Shown piece by piece: positions 31,497 through 42,513 of a stretch of DNA of 64,000 nucleotides. A model generated the notes under the pieces. It ran no database searches. It had not been told where the DNA came from and saw only the letters and a list, made by a program, of their open reading frames with translations. Location of the stretch: positions 2,728,001 to 2,792,000 of the forward strand of contig OX595992.1 in NCBI GenBank assembly GCA_951394045.1, in the 5' to 3' direction. A program made the position numbers and the translations under genes. The DNA is from Nitzschia sp. DOCU1. Its lineage: Eukaryota > Bacillariophyta > Bacillariophyceae > Bacillariales > Bacillariaceae. Position 1 is the first letter of the stretch. Every line of letters begins with the position of its first letter.

Positions 31497-32988
31497 GGCG
31501 AGTGTCCGGCCACGTAGGTAGCTCAAGTGTAAGCCTTTGACAAAAAGGCCTCAGAATTATCATAAACAAGCCATTTTGGCCGATTCTAAACTGTCAGAAA
31601 AGTGTAAGCCACCAACAGGCCACCAATAGGGTTGCTCCAAAAAGTGTAAAACATCAATTAGAAAGTCATTATGTTCGGTTCTTGACGTCATTGAACCCAA
31701 TGCCGCGGTCGGATTCATAGTCATACGAGTCAGCGAGGGGGTTGAGCATTTCGCAACTAGATTTGGCTATAGAATGACTACGGTGCTGCGATTGTGAGGA
31801 TATATAGTTCACTACCATAGCCCAGCGCTGCCAGGTTTATAGGTTCGTAGCAATCAATCTCGGCTACTTAGTAATCTCGTAATATTAGCAATTGTCGTGT
31901 GCTAAGTGCACTGTATGATACGGTCAAAATCCATATCACACCACACTTCATCTAGCTATTCCTATTCCAAGATGTTCCTACATTTAGAGGTCTACAAATA
32001 ATAGCTCTTTGAATATAATTTGTCCGCTATTGGGTTCTCAAAGTCATTTTTGTTGTTCCCTCAGCTGAGGCTCTCTGACTGCCCCAATACGAGTCGTTCT
32101 ACATCAAAAGCGGGATGTACTATTCATGCCACTTGCAGTACCCGCGACAGAGGAATAGTGGAAGACTACCACTACCCTAGAAACCCCGCCGGAATGATTG
32201 TAGAACATTCTTTTTCGAAAATTGACCATCGTCTAACAACACAGTCGCAGGCGTTCAAGAACATCCCGCTAAGAGCCGACGATGGTACCACCAAGATGGT
32301 TGATTGTAGAGTCCCACAACCTTTCCATCGTCTCCAGTGTCTTTGAAATCGATCGGCAAACCAAAGGCAGCGTCGTGATGGCATCCGAAGATGATAATAG
32401 GAGCCAGAAGACAAAGATGCAATAAAAATAAACGCGGCGTTAGCGTCACGAATGAGCGCTTTACAAAAGATCCAAAACGATAGACGTCTCTATAGTAACA
32501 CGAACGGCAACTTACCTGGTTTGTTCCTTCTGAATCGTCCTCTAACGAGCAATAGCCGCGTCAACAACCTCGTCGGTCGACGAGGAATTTTCATCAAATC
32601 CTTGCCTCGTGAAATTAGAACCATTCTCCGCCAAAACGAGCTGTAATAACCAGAGAAGCGGCTCGAATAGGCTTCGATAAGTTGTTGATCGATTGCAATA
32701 AACGGGGGTAAGAAATACTTACTACAGCACTCACAATCGTTGACGCCGTCATTGTGTTTTTGTGGCCGAAAGATCCGCACTCATACTGTACGGCGGCAGG
32801 CCAAAATGGCATGAATGCGCGCACGCTGGCACGCCATTTTTTGCCTTGCAAAATTGGTCGTTAAAGTAAATTGTTTGGTAGTAATTATGCTCGTTTAAAG
32901 GCAGTCATTTGGTTTCGAATTCTTTTCCTTCTTTTTCCTCCTTTTTTCTTCATAAAATCTTAGCTACCTACGTGGCCGGACATAAGCC
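31497..32988. mobile_element. Non-autonomous inverted-repeat DNA transposon, copy 1
   Basis: A 1.49-kb element. A perfect 21-bp inverted repeat pairs 31503-31523 (TGTCCGGCCACGTAGGTAGC) with 32962-32982, and the similarity extends outward imperfectly to GGC at both ends. TTGCTTTG directly flanks both sides (31489-31496 and 32989-32996), consistent with an 8- or 9-bp target duplication, as in hAT- or Mutator-type elements. Related copies are at 39453-40760 (truncated) and 61762-63283 (inverted). No transposase was found. On the minus strand it keeps a donor-like GTAAGT and coding-like patches (GLYNQPSWWYHRRL in one frame) that may be relics of a gene. Confidence 0.85.
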
Positions 32989-33325
32989 TTGCTTTGGAAC
33001 AAGGAGGAATCGGCAGATAAATCCATTGAGCTGTAAGACAAATTGAGTCGCGAACAAGTCCCACTAGTACTTTCCTGCCTGCTGGGACAGGAGTTTGCTT
33101 TTTGATTGCTTTGGAACAAGGAGGAATCGGGAGATAAATCCATTGATTGAGCTGTAAGACAAATTGAGTCGCGAACAAGTCCCACTAGTACTTTCCTGCC
33201 TGCTGGGACAGGAGTTTGCTTTTTGATTGCTTTGGAACAAGGAGGAATCGGCAGATAAATCCATTGAGCTGTAAGACAAATTGAGTCGCGAACAATACTT
33301 TCCTGCCTTCTGATGGGACCGGAGT
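32989..33325. repeat. Minisatellite, about three units of 118-122 bp
   Basis: Three head-to-tail units start with TTGCTTTGGAACAAGGAGGA at about 32989, 33106 and 33228. Unit 2 has a 4-bp insertion (ATTG), and unit 3 is truncated after GCGAACAA. Open frames on the minus strand through the array are repetitive by-products. Confidence 0.92.
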
Positions 33326-33858
33326 GAGCCTTTTGAGGATCCTCGCATTCCATGATTCTTTGCGTGCCCCTCTTCTCCTGGCGGTGGTATTGTTCCAGCA
33401 GAATCTCATTTTTTCATTTTTTTCCCTGTTCTTCAAGAAACAGGGGCCTATTGGCGCTGAAGTCAATCTTGGCTTTTGTCACCATAATAAGTATCTAAAT
33501 GCAAAAATTCGAGTTGGTATGATGCTCTGATTTCAATAGTAAAACGAGCAACTAACTATTGACTATCGACGAAACTGACCCGAAAGCCCTCGCCACACAG
33601 GCTTCGCTTTGGCGACACCAGAATCTTACAGTAAAAGCGCTTCCATAGTAAGTTTTCTACGTTCTCGTACAGCAGAGAATCATCACCAAAATCATGATGA
33701 TGGAAGTCGTATCGCTAGTACCGGTAGAGCGAATTCACATCCGGGACCTCCTCCTTCAAAGTTATTGAAGGATCAAAGGATCCTGATGATGGAGATCTTC
33801 TCATATTTTGCACCAGCTCTCATTTTTGAGCCGCCTCTTCCAAGATCACCAAAGAAGC
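33326..33858. other. Promoter-side region of the lectin-like gene
   Basis: No supported gene. One TACCGGTA palindrome is at 33719-33726, about 130 bp before the start codon of the next gene. Confidence 0.5.
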
Positions 33859-35038
33859 ATGCGTTCTTTCTTTTTCCTTTTCCTACTACTTGCTGCTGCT
33901 GGTTGTAAAACTACTGCTGTTGCCGGAACAACAGGAGACGACGCCGAGGTAAGTGGTGTCGAAGAGGTTGATATCATGATGCCGTTGCTGCTGAGAAGAT
34001 CACTCCATCCCCATGCTTGTGTCTTTGTTGGAATCCCGCTCTCTCATAATCTCTGTGGTGTTGCCCTTGCTTCTTTTTGGAATCATCATGTTCTGCCTCT
34101 ACTCTGTTCAGCAACATGAACGCCGCACTGTTCTTGTCCGGGGAGGTGTTGCTGCTGGTACCGGAGCCGACGGCAAGAATACTGGCACACCGGAAGGTCT
34201 GCAAGAAGAAGATTCGCTTCGCCGCAAATTGGCACCCGCCGAAATGAAGCAAGACACTTCCTTCCAATGTGCTGCGAAAAATCCCGATCCATATGGATGC
34301 CCCGCTGGCAGACAAGGCGTTTGTTATTATCATACGGGGGGCAAGTCAAGCAGTTCGCCACATTATCATACGAAATGTGTTTACACTAGCGAGGTTACCG
34401 CCGCAGGTGGCAAAGTCGGAGATGCATTGTCCAGTGATAAGTTCATTGCAGCTTGTGCTCCTTGCGGCTGCTCATCGGCATTTATTGGCCAGTCTGTAAA
34501 GGTTGGCGCCAGCGCTGTGGGTCTTGTGTGTCCCGACAGCTGCCTTGCCTGTGACGGCGCGCCTACTTTTCTTTATAACGGTGCCCGCATGCCATTTGCG
34601 TCGCACAATGCCTTTGCACAGGCCATGGGATGTCAAATGGCTTCGATTCACAGCTTTGCCGAGCAAGAAGCGGCTGAGGCTGTCTTGCAACCGCTCCCGA
34701 ATCAAGATTATCCGTCTTGGGTTTTCATCGGGCTCAAAAAGAAAAGTTGTACATCGACGACATGCACATTCGAATGGACCGACGGAACGGGTACCTTCAC
34801 ATCGAACAGACATCCAAACAACAATGATCTAAGTGATAATTCAAATGTCTATACCAAATGGTGGCCAGCAACTGAGCCGAATAGTGACATCGAGGAACCG
34901 TATGCGGCTATACTTACGTTTCCTGCTGCTCGAAATTATTGGGGCGACGTACCACCAGAAGGGGGAAACTTTCCCGCACTCTACAAGTGCTGCGAGCGAC
35001 CTCCCATCAATTTCGACGGATGCACTGTTGGTCTCTGA
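33859..35038 (+). CDS. Secreted C-type-lectin-like protein
   Basis: Two exons, 33859-33948 and 34112-35038, with a GT-AG intron (33949-34111, donor GTAAGT, acceptor preceded by a pyrimidine tract). The phases match and give about 338 residues. Exon 1 encodes a clear signal peptide, MRSFFFLFLLLAAAGC. After a linker comes a Cys-rich segment (residues 75-170; GCPAGRQGVCYYHTGG, ACAPCGCSS). A C-type lectin-like domain follows from about 180: FLYNGARMPFASHNAF, WVFIGLKKK, FEWTDGTGTF, KWWPATEPN, ILTFPAARNYWGDVPP, KCCE. The EPN tripeptide is the one linked to mannose-type ligand and Ca2+ binding in classical lectins. It is likely extracellular or cell-wall associated. Alternative start at 34013 with intron retention would give an N-terminal membrane anchor instead. 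Confidence 0.8.
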
Positions 35039-35719
35039 GGATCCAAAATGTTAGTACATGTCATACTACACAACGAAACAACAACAACAAGACAAGAGCT
35101 ACTACTACACGGCAGTCTTCCTCCAATGAGAAGACACTACTGACGACAAAAAACCCAAAAAATAAAAGATAGCAGTAGCAAAATAAGATAATGCGCCAAA
35201 AAGAAATGTGTGAAACGTTTGTCCGTCCTCGTTGCCTTTTTTTGCATTTGTTGGTACATGATGCCCTTGGGTTGGGTGTCGATCGCTATTGCTTGTGAGC
35301 TGAGCAGAGATGACTGACTTTGCTTTTCAGATGCCGACGGATGGATCGATCGGCATCGGACGGTCAGGAAGTGATGGGAGCCATCGACTTTTTTCTCCTC
35401 TCGCTCGCTTCATGGGCGTGGGTGGCAAAACGGGCTACGTACTATGATAGCTTTTGTGATACGAACGACTTCTCCATCTTCCTACCCAGTACCGCGGAAA
35501 TGTAGACGTCATCATTCAATTTGCGGCCAAGCCGAGGTCGCCCTGCTCTGAACGGTAGATTTCTCTCTAATTACTAAGCCAAACACATGGTCATGGCTCA
35601 TTCGTGTTGCCATCCAAGACCACAAGATGTGATCGCAATGGCATCTCCACAAAAATCGGAAAAACGGTGCTCTTACATCCTCTCGAAGGACCCAACAATC
35701 TACAACCACCTACAGAGTC
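35039..35719. other. Spacer, mostly copy B upstream duplicate
   Basis: Sequence from about 35325 is paralogous to 27391 onward, joined at about 35457 to the part matching 28106-28386. No gene is supported before 35720. Confidence 0.6.
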
Positions 35720-36427
35720 ATGATGCCTAATACTCGCAATGAGAGCAAAGAAGTAATTGAAACAATCGTATTGGAACCTCCACTGGGATCCTACGAGGAT
35801 GAAGACTCTGCAATAGCACTTTCATCATCATTCGCCACCGATAGTGGCAGGATCAGTGCAGGTCCTCTCTTGGGGAAACCACGTCGCGTTCGACTGGTTT
35901 CCTTTAAGAATCAACAAGAACTGGCAGAGAAGCTACAAGGTGTCATGATGCATCCTACTTCGGACTTTATTACTCAAGAAGAAACCTTGCCGAAAACGTC
36001 GTCTAGTACTGCTACCTCACGTCGTCGTAGTCGCCGTTCCTTATCGGAACAAGGGCGACCCAAAGCGGCGGGAAACACTATTCATAAAAAGACACGGAGT
36101 TTACCAACCAAGCACTGCATTGTGGATTTGGACGAAGCCTATGAACTCTACCCGGCAGTGTCTTCTATCTCGTCGTTGCCATGGATGAACCCCAGTCATT
36201 GCACATGTATTCGCACCACTCATGGCGAGGACGAGGGAATCCTTGCAGCAACAACACCGTCAATGTCATCAAGACACAAGCACCAAAAGACTCGTTCCAG
36301 CAGGGTTACCAAAAAGACAATTGAACGAGAAGATGTCTTGCGAACACGGCAATGGGGCCGACGGCTTCGAATTCCTGTTCATTTACTTCGGCCCCCAATG
36401 ATTCGAAGACAAGTATCTTCAGAATAA
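35720..36427 (+). CDS. Hypothetical protein, copy B of a duplicated gene
   Basis: 235 residues, MMPNTRNESKEVIET onward, very similar to the 28387-29250 product through the first 95 residues and the last 50. It lacks about 49 codons of the acidic Gln-rich central stretch. The deletion joint falls between two GAGGAxG-type strings, suggesting a direct-repeat-mediated loss that kept the frame. Many third-position differences with copy A and preserved ends suggest both copies are still under constraint. Function unknown. Confidence 0.68.
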   Translation: MMPNTRNESKEVIETIVLEPPLGSYEDEDSAIALSSSFATDSGRISAGPLLGKPRRVRLVSFKNQQELAEKLQGVMMHPTSDFITQEETLPKTSSSTATSRRRSRRSLSEQGRPKAAGNTIHKKTRSLPTKHCIVDLDEAYELYPAVSSISSLPWMNPSHCTCIRTTHGEDEGILAATTPSMSSRHKHQKTRSSRVTKKTIEREDVLRTRQWGRRLRIPVHLLRPPMIRRQVSSE

Positions 36428-36789
36428 GCATGGATATCTCAAGCGCAACTACCATGTGATTGACTAAAGAAATTTAGCACCCAAAAGTTCTTTACATTCA
36501 ATCCTAGTCAGAAGCAAGCAATAACTGCATGGTGAAAGCCCCCGACTTTCCACCACTCTGACTTCACGACTTGGTCTAGGTAGCCTATACTGGAAAAACA
36601 ATCCGTATGATTGGTATTCCAGCAATGTTGTTCTATGTTGCGTTTTCTGCGGCGCTTCTAGAGAGAGGATTCGTGCTAACAGTTTTCAAAGCTACTACGG
36701 TTTGATGGCCTGTGTCTGCATGCACTGTTTGCAGATTTTCACTACAGTAGGCGGCATTTGGTACACCTGCGCCGCACTGACCGAGAGCG
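36428..36789. other. Spacer duplicate
   Basis: Paralogous to 29251-29573 and then joined directly to sequence matching the middle of the TPR-like gene, marking a deletion of about 1.2 kb. Confidence 0.6.
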
Positions 36790-37290
36790 AAAGTGTTGGT
36801 GGTGGAACAAGAACAGCGCTGTGTTGAATATGACAATCGAACCCACAAGCGGAATGAGGACGGATCGTGGACAAAGATTCTCGACCAAGTTGAGATTGAA
36901 GTAGAGAGGTCTCGATGCGTATGCAGTCCAGCAGCATCATTCGTTGTAAAGATAGTAGTACTGCCGCTACCTGAGGACGTCAGTAGACTTGCGAGCGATG
37001 GTGGTCGGCCGCCGCCGCTTGTAGCCTCAACAGCTGCTGCCCTTGCTGCTGCGGCGGCATCCCCTTCTTCTTGTTCAAAGTGGGGGCGGTGGATAGTATG
37101 GCTCTGATTACACAAGCGTCCTCTCGTGACTTTTGTTGGTATGCGCTTCTTGTCGCTTGCTTGACCAAATCAAAGGACTGTAGAAATAGTGAATGGGCAC
37201 GGGCATAGTTTCCTTCTTGGTGCATCCAGCCAGCATTCGACGGCCTGGTTGTTGACCGTTGCGGCGGAGATTAGCAAGTGCTGAGCGGCC
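36790..37290 (-). pseudogene. Remnant of the TPR-like gene, copy B
   Basis: The 5' part resembles the start of the gene at 30217-31245: MHQEGNYARAHSLFLQSFDL with LVKQA. The upstream part (MAAQHLLISAATVNNQAVEC) preserves a family N-terminus but is one base out of frame with it, and the C-terminal half is deleted. Matches to the middle of copy A (TGACAATCGAACCCA) continue to about 36790. A frameshift plus a large deletion make a functional product unlikely. Confidence 0.8.
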
Positions 37291-37300
37291 ATGATGGCTG

Positions 37301-37585
37301 GGTGGTCTGATAGAAGGAAAGTGATGATCTTGTTAGTAGAGTAGAAAAAATGGAACGGAAGTTTTATTAATATCTAGCTCAACCTAAAGCGAAATTTTGT
37401 GAGGATCCTGATGCCTCTCTTTGCGCCGTCGCCCTTTCAGTCCTCTCGCCCGCTTTAGCGCTACGCCTCTTTCCGATACTACCGGTATGTGTGAAATAAG
37501 AAGAGTGTAGTCATGCTTCTTTCATAACTACCGGTAACACCTGGTACAACTACAGCACAGATGAGTTCTCTCTCCCTACGGAGTA
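37301..37585. other. Short non-coding spacer
   Basis: No gene. Two TACCGGTA palindromes lie at 37480-37487 and 37529-37536. Confidence 0.5.
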
Positions 37586-37590
37586 CCAGC

Positions 37591-40500
37591 CCCATGCGTT
37601 AGTACGGCCAACTCGCGCCGGCCGGGCTTCATTGTTCATGTGCCTGCCGGGTCGGAGTTGGCAAACACAAGGAAACATGTTAATATAATATATGGCGTTG
37701 AATAATATATTCCAAGTTGATTCAAGAGATGCCCCCATTTGGTAACTTCCCCCAGTTCCAATTGCCCTATCAGCATCAGAAGCGTTAAATTATAAGCCTT
37801 GGAAGAATCATGGCAAAATCATGGCAAAATCATGACGAAATCATGGCGAGAACATGGCAGAACTTTGACACGGATGTGACACAACCTTGCTACCACGAGA
37901 CTTATGTGCGGAACGGACAAAAGTACGGATTTTGGAGAAAGGCCGGCGCGCATCCAGAATATTCAAATGACTCCTTGATTCACGAACGAGTTTTCAATCA
38001 TAGTAGTCAACATTTGCCGACTTGCCTCTCTGAAACACATTACAAAATTTTCCCCATGGAGGATTTCATCATTTCGCGCATCGCCCTCCCTTGAAATAAC
38101 CGCCAACGTTAGCATTGCCAACTCTTGAGGGCAATAATGAGGAATTCTAAATTTTTATATACGTAATACAATCCGCAATGATATATAACACTGAGAACTG
38201 AGGTTCCCGCCACAAAACTTGGATTCCACGATCAACATCCAACACAAATGACTGAACCAATTTGTACCTAATTTCCACGAGATAGTAATTAGTTGCTACT
38301 GAGACCGTTCTGGCTTGGGCCACGCGTAGAAACACTCGGTAACCATTCTTCGTGGCTTCGCGATAAAGGATATCAAAAGATCTTCAGGCCAAATGTAAGT
38401 GGCAACGAGATACTGGGCAGCAAAACCTCGGATTGGACTAAAAGGACAAAATATCATTGAAGTTTGGCGCCCTGCCTCGTTACAAATCCATAGCAAGATG
38501 ACAAAACAAACTATACTGGCGACTTATTAAATGTCTAAAGAGTACGTATGTTCATTATCACAACTTGAAACGGTCTGTAGCAAACGTTTCATGACTTCTT
38601 CTGACCGTGCTCTATAAAACGGCGCATCGCGCGTCACTGATGCATTATTTTACGCGTAATTTGTACGTAGTCAGTAATTAGTTGCTACTGAGCTGAGTTT
38701 GGCTTCTCAGGCGTAGTAACTTTCGGGATCCATTCTTCAAGGCACCACGAAAAAGAGTATCAAAAGGATTTCACGCTGGATGTAAGTGGTAAAGACTAGT
38801 GAGCATCAACACCTTTCCACCCTGGTCCCAGTAGGACTTGGTAATAAACCTACGTGCGCGCAGGCGCGTGACTGGTTAGTCCCGAAGGGAAATTGTTGCA
38901 AAATCGACTTTTAACCAATGCAAGATAAGTGTTATGCGACTCCACGCCAGCATTCATTTTACCATCAGAGAGACAGATCTGAAGCCTCGTAACACTTATC
39001 TTGAATTGGTTAAAAGTTACAGTTAGTACGTTATCCTAGTCCTACACAAATTTTAGTAATCATTCAACAGAGTGCGCCTGCCGGATGACTCGTTATTTTT
39101 GCGCGCCTGTCAGACGCGCTCTGAAAATTTTGTAATGAATTGGCGCGGATGCAAGAATTGTTCTTTGTCACACAATGATCTACCATTGCTACGGATTGTA
39201 GACCGCCAGTTCTTTTCTTCTATTCTATATTCTATTACGCAGTTCTGGAAAGACGGTCCAAGAAGGATACGTCGGTTTGAGTCCAGCTGGCGACCCATCA
39301 AACGAAGTGCGTTTTGCAAGATGCGACAAACAAATTCACATCGATCCTTGACGAATTGGCAGCTAATCCGTCGGTTTCTCGTGCCCAGAGAGAAGATGTC
39401 AAGCAGACAGTGAATCTTATTGAAACTTTGAATGAGGAGGTCCAAGGAGTGCTCTCAATCTCGGCTACTTAGTAATCTCGTAATATTAGTGATTGTCATG
39501 TGAAAAGTGCACTATGTGATACGGTCAAAATCGATATCACATCACACTTCATCTAGCTATTCCTATTCTAAGACGTTCCTACATTTAGAGGTCTACAAAT
39601 AATAGCTCTTTGATTATAATTTGTCCACTATTGGGTTCTCAAAGTCATTTTTGTTGTTCCATCAGCCGGGGCTCTCTGACTGCCCCAGTACGAGTCGTTC
39701 TACATCAAAAGCGGGATGTACTATTCATACCACTTGCAGTACCCGCGACAGAGGAATAGTGGAAAGACTACCACCACCCTAGAAACCCCGCATGAATGAT
39801 TGTAGAACATTCTTTTTCGAAAATTGACCATCGTCTAACAAAACAGTCGCAGGTGTTCCAGAGCATCCCACTACGAGCCGACGATGGTACCACCAAGATG
39901 GTTGATTGTAGAGTCCCGCGACCTAGCCATCGTCTCCATTGTCCTTGAAATCGATCGGCAAACCCGAGGCGGCATCGTAATGGCCTCTGAGGATGATAAT
40001 AGTTAGAAGGCAAAATTTCAATAAAAATAAAGGCGGCGTTAGCGTCGCGAATCTTTATGACTAGAACGTTTTCAAGAGATCACTTACCATTCAAACCTCC
40101 CCCTGCGAGTGTACTGCAAGGAAAGCTTGGAACATTTGTTAGTCGACTAATAAAATATTAAAGAAAACGGCACGACGTCTGCCAGCACCTGTTTTGCACA
40201 AATGTCTCGGCGTGGTTCTGTCGTGAGATGAAACGAGGCCTGTGAGAGCTTTTCAAAACCATAGACGTCTCTCCAATAATATGAACAACAACTTACCTGC
40301 TTTGTTCCGTCTGAATCGTCCTGTAACAAATGATAGCCGCATCAACAGCCTCCTCGGCCGCCGATGAATTTTCATCAAATCCTGGCCTTGTGCAATTAGA
40401 ACCGTTCTCCGCCGAAACCAGCTGCAATAACCAGAGAAGCGGCTAAAATAGGCTTCGATGAGTGGTTGATCGAATGCAACAAACGGCGGAAAGAAATACC

Positions 40501-41121
40501 TTCTACGCCATCATTTTGGAGATGGGGCGAAATGACGATTCGCCACACAAAATACCACGTTCGTCGATAGCTGTGGGCCTCGATCTCTTTGATCCATAGC
40601 TCGGATTCGAATGATTCAAGCAACAAAGTTGATCCTTACATACTGCAAGGCAATGAAATGACAAAAGTAGCCTCTCTACACTGAGTCTCCAGTAGCTACT
40701 GGAGTTACAAGTTGCAGGTGTTTTTTTTGGCCGAAAAATCCGCACATACTTCCTACGGCGGCGCGTGGAATTTGACGCACGCTCCAGCCGTTATGACTGA
40801 AAAGCAATAGAGGCTAATAAACCAGTCCCGGAAGAACGTGGGCAGAATCATGACAAGATCATGGCAAAATCATGGCAAAATCATGACGAAATCATGGCAG
40901 AGCTTTGACGAGGTTTTGAGAAGAACCCGAGTGCCGGAACTGTTGAGCGCGGTATCCTGCACTTGCTTTTGGGGGAAAGAACAAGATAAGTGGGGGCTTC
41001 CGCTGGCTTCCCCTATCGATTTCATGCACCAATAAATATAAAATATCAATCACCAGTCAACCCACATTGGTCATATGAACTAATGCCCGGCCGGCAAGAG
41101 TTGGCCGTACTAACGCATGGG
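37591..41121. mobile_element. 3.5-kb non-autonomous element with 5-bp target duplication
   Basis: The ends are inverted repeats: 37591 onward reads CCCATGCGTTAGTACGGCCA, and the reverse complement of the right end at 41121 is the same for 24 bases and then similar to about 50. CCAGC flanks both ends exactly (37586-37590 and 41122-41126), a 5-bp duplication. Inside are two direct copies of an ATCATGGCAAA-rich minisatellite (37808-37862 and 40848-40906), a diverged tandem duplication of about 380 bp (38286 and 38671 onward), and a truncated copy of the 1.5-kb repeat. No transposase frame was found. The superfamily is unclear; 5-bp duplications occur in Transib and some hAT elements, but the termini CCC/GGG do not fit Transib. 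Confidence 0.72.
39453..40760. repeat. Copy 2 (truncated) of the 1.5-kb repeat
   Basis: Parallel to 31850-32790, beginning near TCAATCTCGGCTACTTAGTA and ending near GGCCGAAAAATCCGCAC. Both termini of the parent element are missing and internal sequence differs, so it is an old, truncated copy nested in the 37591-41121 element. Confidence 0.85.
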
Positions 41122-41126
41122 CCAGC

Positions 41127-41333
41127 TTCTCTTTTCGCCCCATGGTGGTAATTATCGATCATCTACTTTCGTGCGTCACCGAGCGTCACCAAAAGCATTT
41201 TGCGCCAATTGCGAATTAACGACCAGGTAGCGGAATACACGCTTCTCGGGAGAAGCCCGGATAATTTCATACTTTGATCGCGAAACCATTGATATTTGGT
41301 GTTGTATGGGGAGAATTGATGGCGCGACATTAT
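41127..41333. other. Spacer between two elements
   Basis: About 200 bp with no gene or repeat recognised, up to the 8-bp duplication at 41334-41341. Confidence 0.5.
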
Positions 41334-41341
41334 GTTTTATT

Positions 41342-41440
41342 CAGGGGTCAATTGTGGGGAACGCTAGAATGGGGTATGCAACTTTTTGGGCTATCGGGGA
41401 GTTTTAGCACGGAAGGCCAAAATCGATGATCGGTCACGTT
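41342..41440 (+). repeat. Left inverted-repeat region of the P-like element
   Basis: Terminal CAGGGGTCAATTGT, then GAACGCTAGAATGGGG and TATGCAACT, then subterminal ATGATCGGTCACGTT. All have inverted partners in 56436-56521, separated by non-matching bases. The layout (terminal plus internal inverted repeats) parallels Drosophila P elements. Confidence 0.88.
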
Positions 41441-41482
41441 GCGCGCCGGCCACTACGAGATTATCGAGCACTTCTGGAGGCC

Positions 41483-41488
41483 TATAAA
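41483..41488 (+). promoter_or_regulatory. TATA box of the P-like transposase gene
   Basis: TATAAA within GGCCTATAAAACCCC, about 107 bp before the ATG at 41595 and just inside the left inverted-repeat region. Position fits a transposase promoter; inferred only. Confidence 0.5.
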
Positions 41489-41965
41489 ACCCCCGCGATA
41501 GCCATTATCTGGGGAAGGGCAGGATGTGCTGCCAACGGAGTGCTCGTTATTTACACACAAAACGACTTCACATCCCATCCATTTCCCACCAATCATGTCA
41601 CAGGCTTCACCAAGTGCCGCTCCATTTGTAACACCGCTGAAGACCAATGCCGGTCCATGCCTTTGCTCATACAGGAATTGCTCCGATATTTCACTCCAAC
41701 TTGTTCAGTTAGCGCCCAACGACCATCCATGGGTTGGCAGAATGAAATTTGAAAGGTATCCAGGCAACGCAAAGCAAGACCTCTTCGTCGCAGCCGCAGT
41801 TTGGCATCTCAAGCCCAAGATTGATGTCAACGTTCCGAAGCGGTGGTACTACATTGCACGTCATCATTTCCCGCCCCAGCTTCTTCAAAGCAATGCCAAG
41901 CGTTGTCCTCCTCGCCGATGGACCACCTTCTTGCCAGAAAAGGAAACAAAGCAGATTGATGGCGA

Positions 41966-42485
41966 TGCACTAGGCTAGAAACTGCAGTAGATTGTTTTTG
42001 GAAATTGTGAGACTATTTTAAAAGTAGATCTATCGTTGCATCGACTCCATCTTCCCATCTGATCGTGATCACGACTATATATCTTAGTAGACAAGATAGT
42101 TGTCAAGAAGGTAAGACATGCCCGTCCCTAACTAGCAGTGTTGTGTTTCTTTGTGACTGCTCTAGTTAGTGACGCCTAGCATCCTATGACCTTCTAGCAC
42201 CTATAGCATGACCCTAGGTCCTGACGCCTAGCGTCAAGACTAGCATCAAGATAGACATCGTCGTCGCCTCGCTCCGACCATATGTGTGTGTCGCACTTTC
42301 TGTGCGCAAGCGCGCCATCCGGCATGCTCGACGACGTCACGTGGCCTCTGTGTCCGTCCGTCGGCAGTATATATTTGTACGTACGTATGTTAGGTTATAT
42401 GCTATGCGTTATAGCTAGTCCTGTTAGTCTACATTAGTCCTGTTAGTCCTGTCACGCCATTTCAGGCATTATCGTGCCTACTGCA
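41966..42485 (-). repeat. 3' LTR of Gypsy element 1
   Basis: 520 bp, near-identical to 47112-47631. It contains GACGTCACGTGG at 42333-42344, an ACGT-core motif typical of bZIP sites, and a TATATATTT string near 42368. Confidence 0.95.
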
Positions 42486-42513
42486 CTCCCCCCCCTGATC
42501 GAAGCCGTTAATC

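Larger units (their letters stand above)
35325..37300. repeat. Segmental duplication, copy B
   Basis: Paralogous to 27391-31290 with the same gene order and two large deletions. It carries an intact first gene (35720-36427) and a remnant of the TPR-like gene (36790-37290). Boundaries are approximate. Confidence 0.85.

Noticed and set aside
32964..33466. Long repetitive minus-strand frames over the minisatellite
   Set aside because: Several frames are open at once because the unit lacks stops; the repeated peptides simply mirror the DNA repeat.
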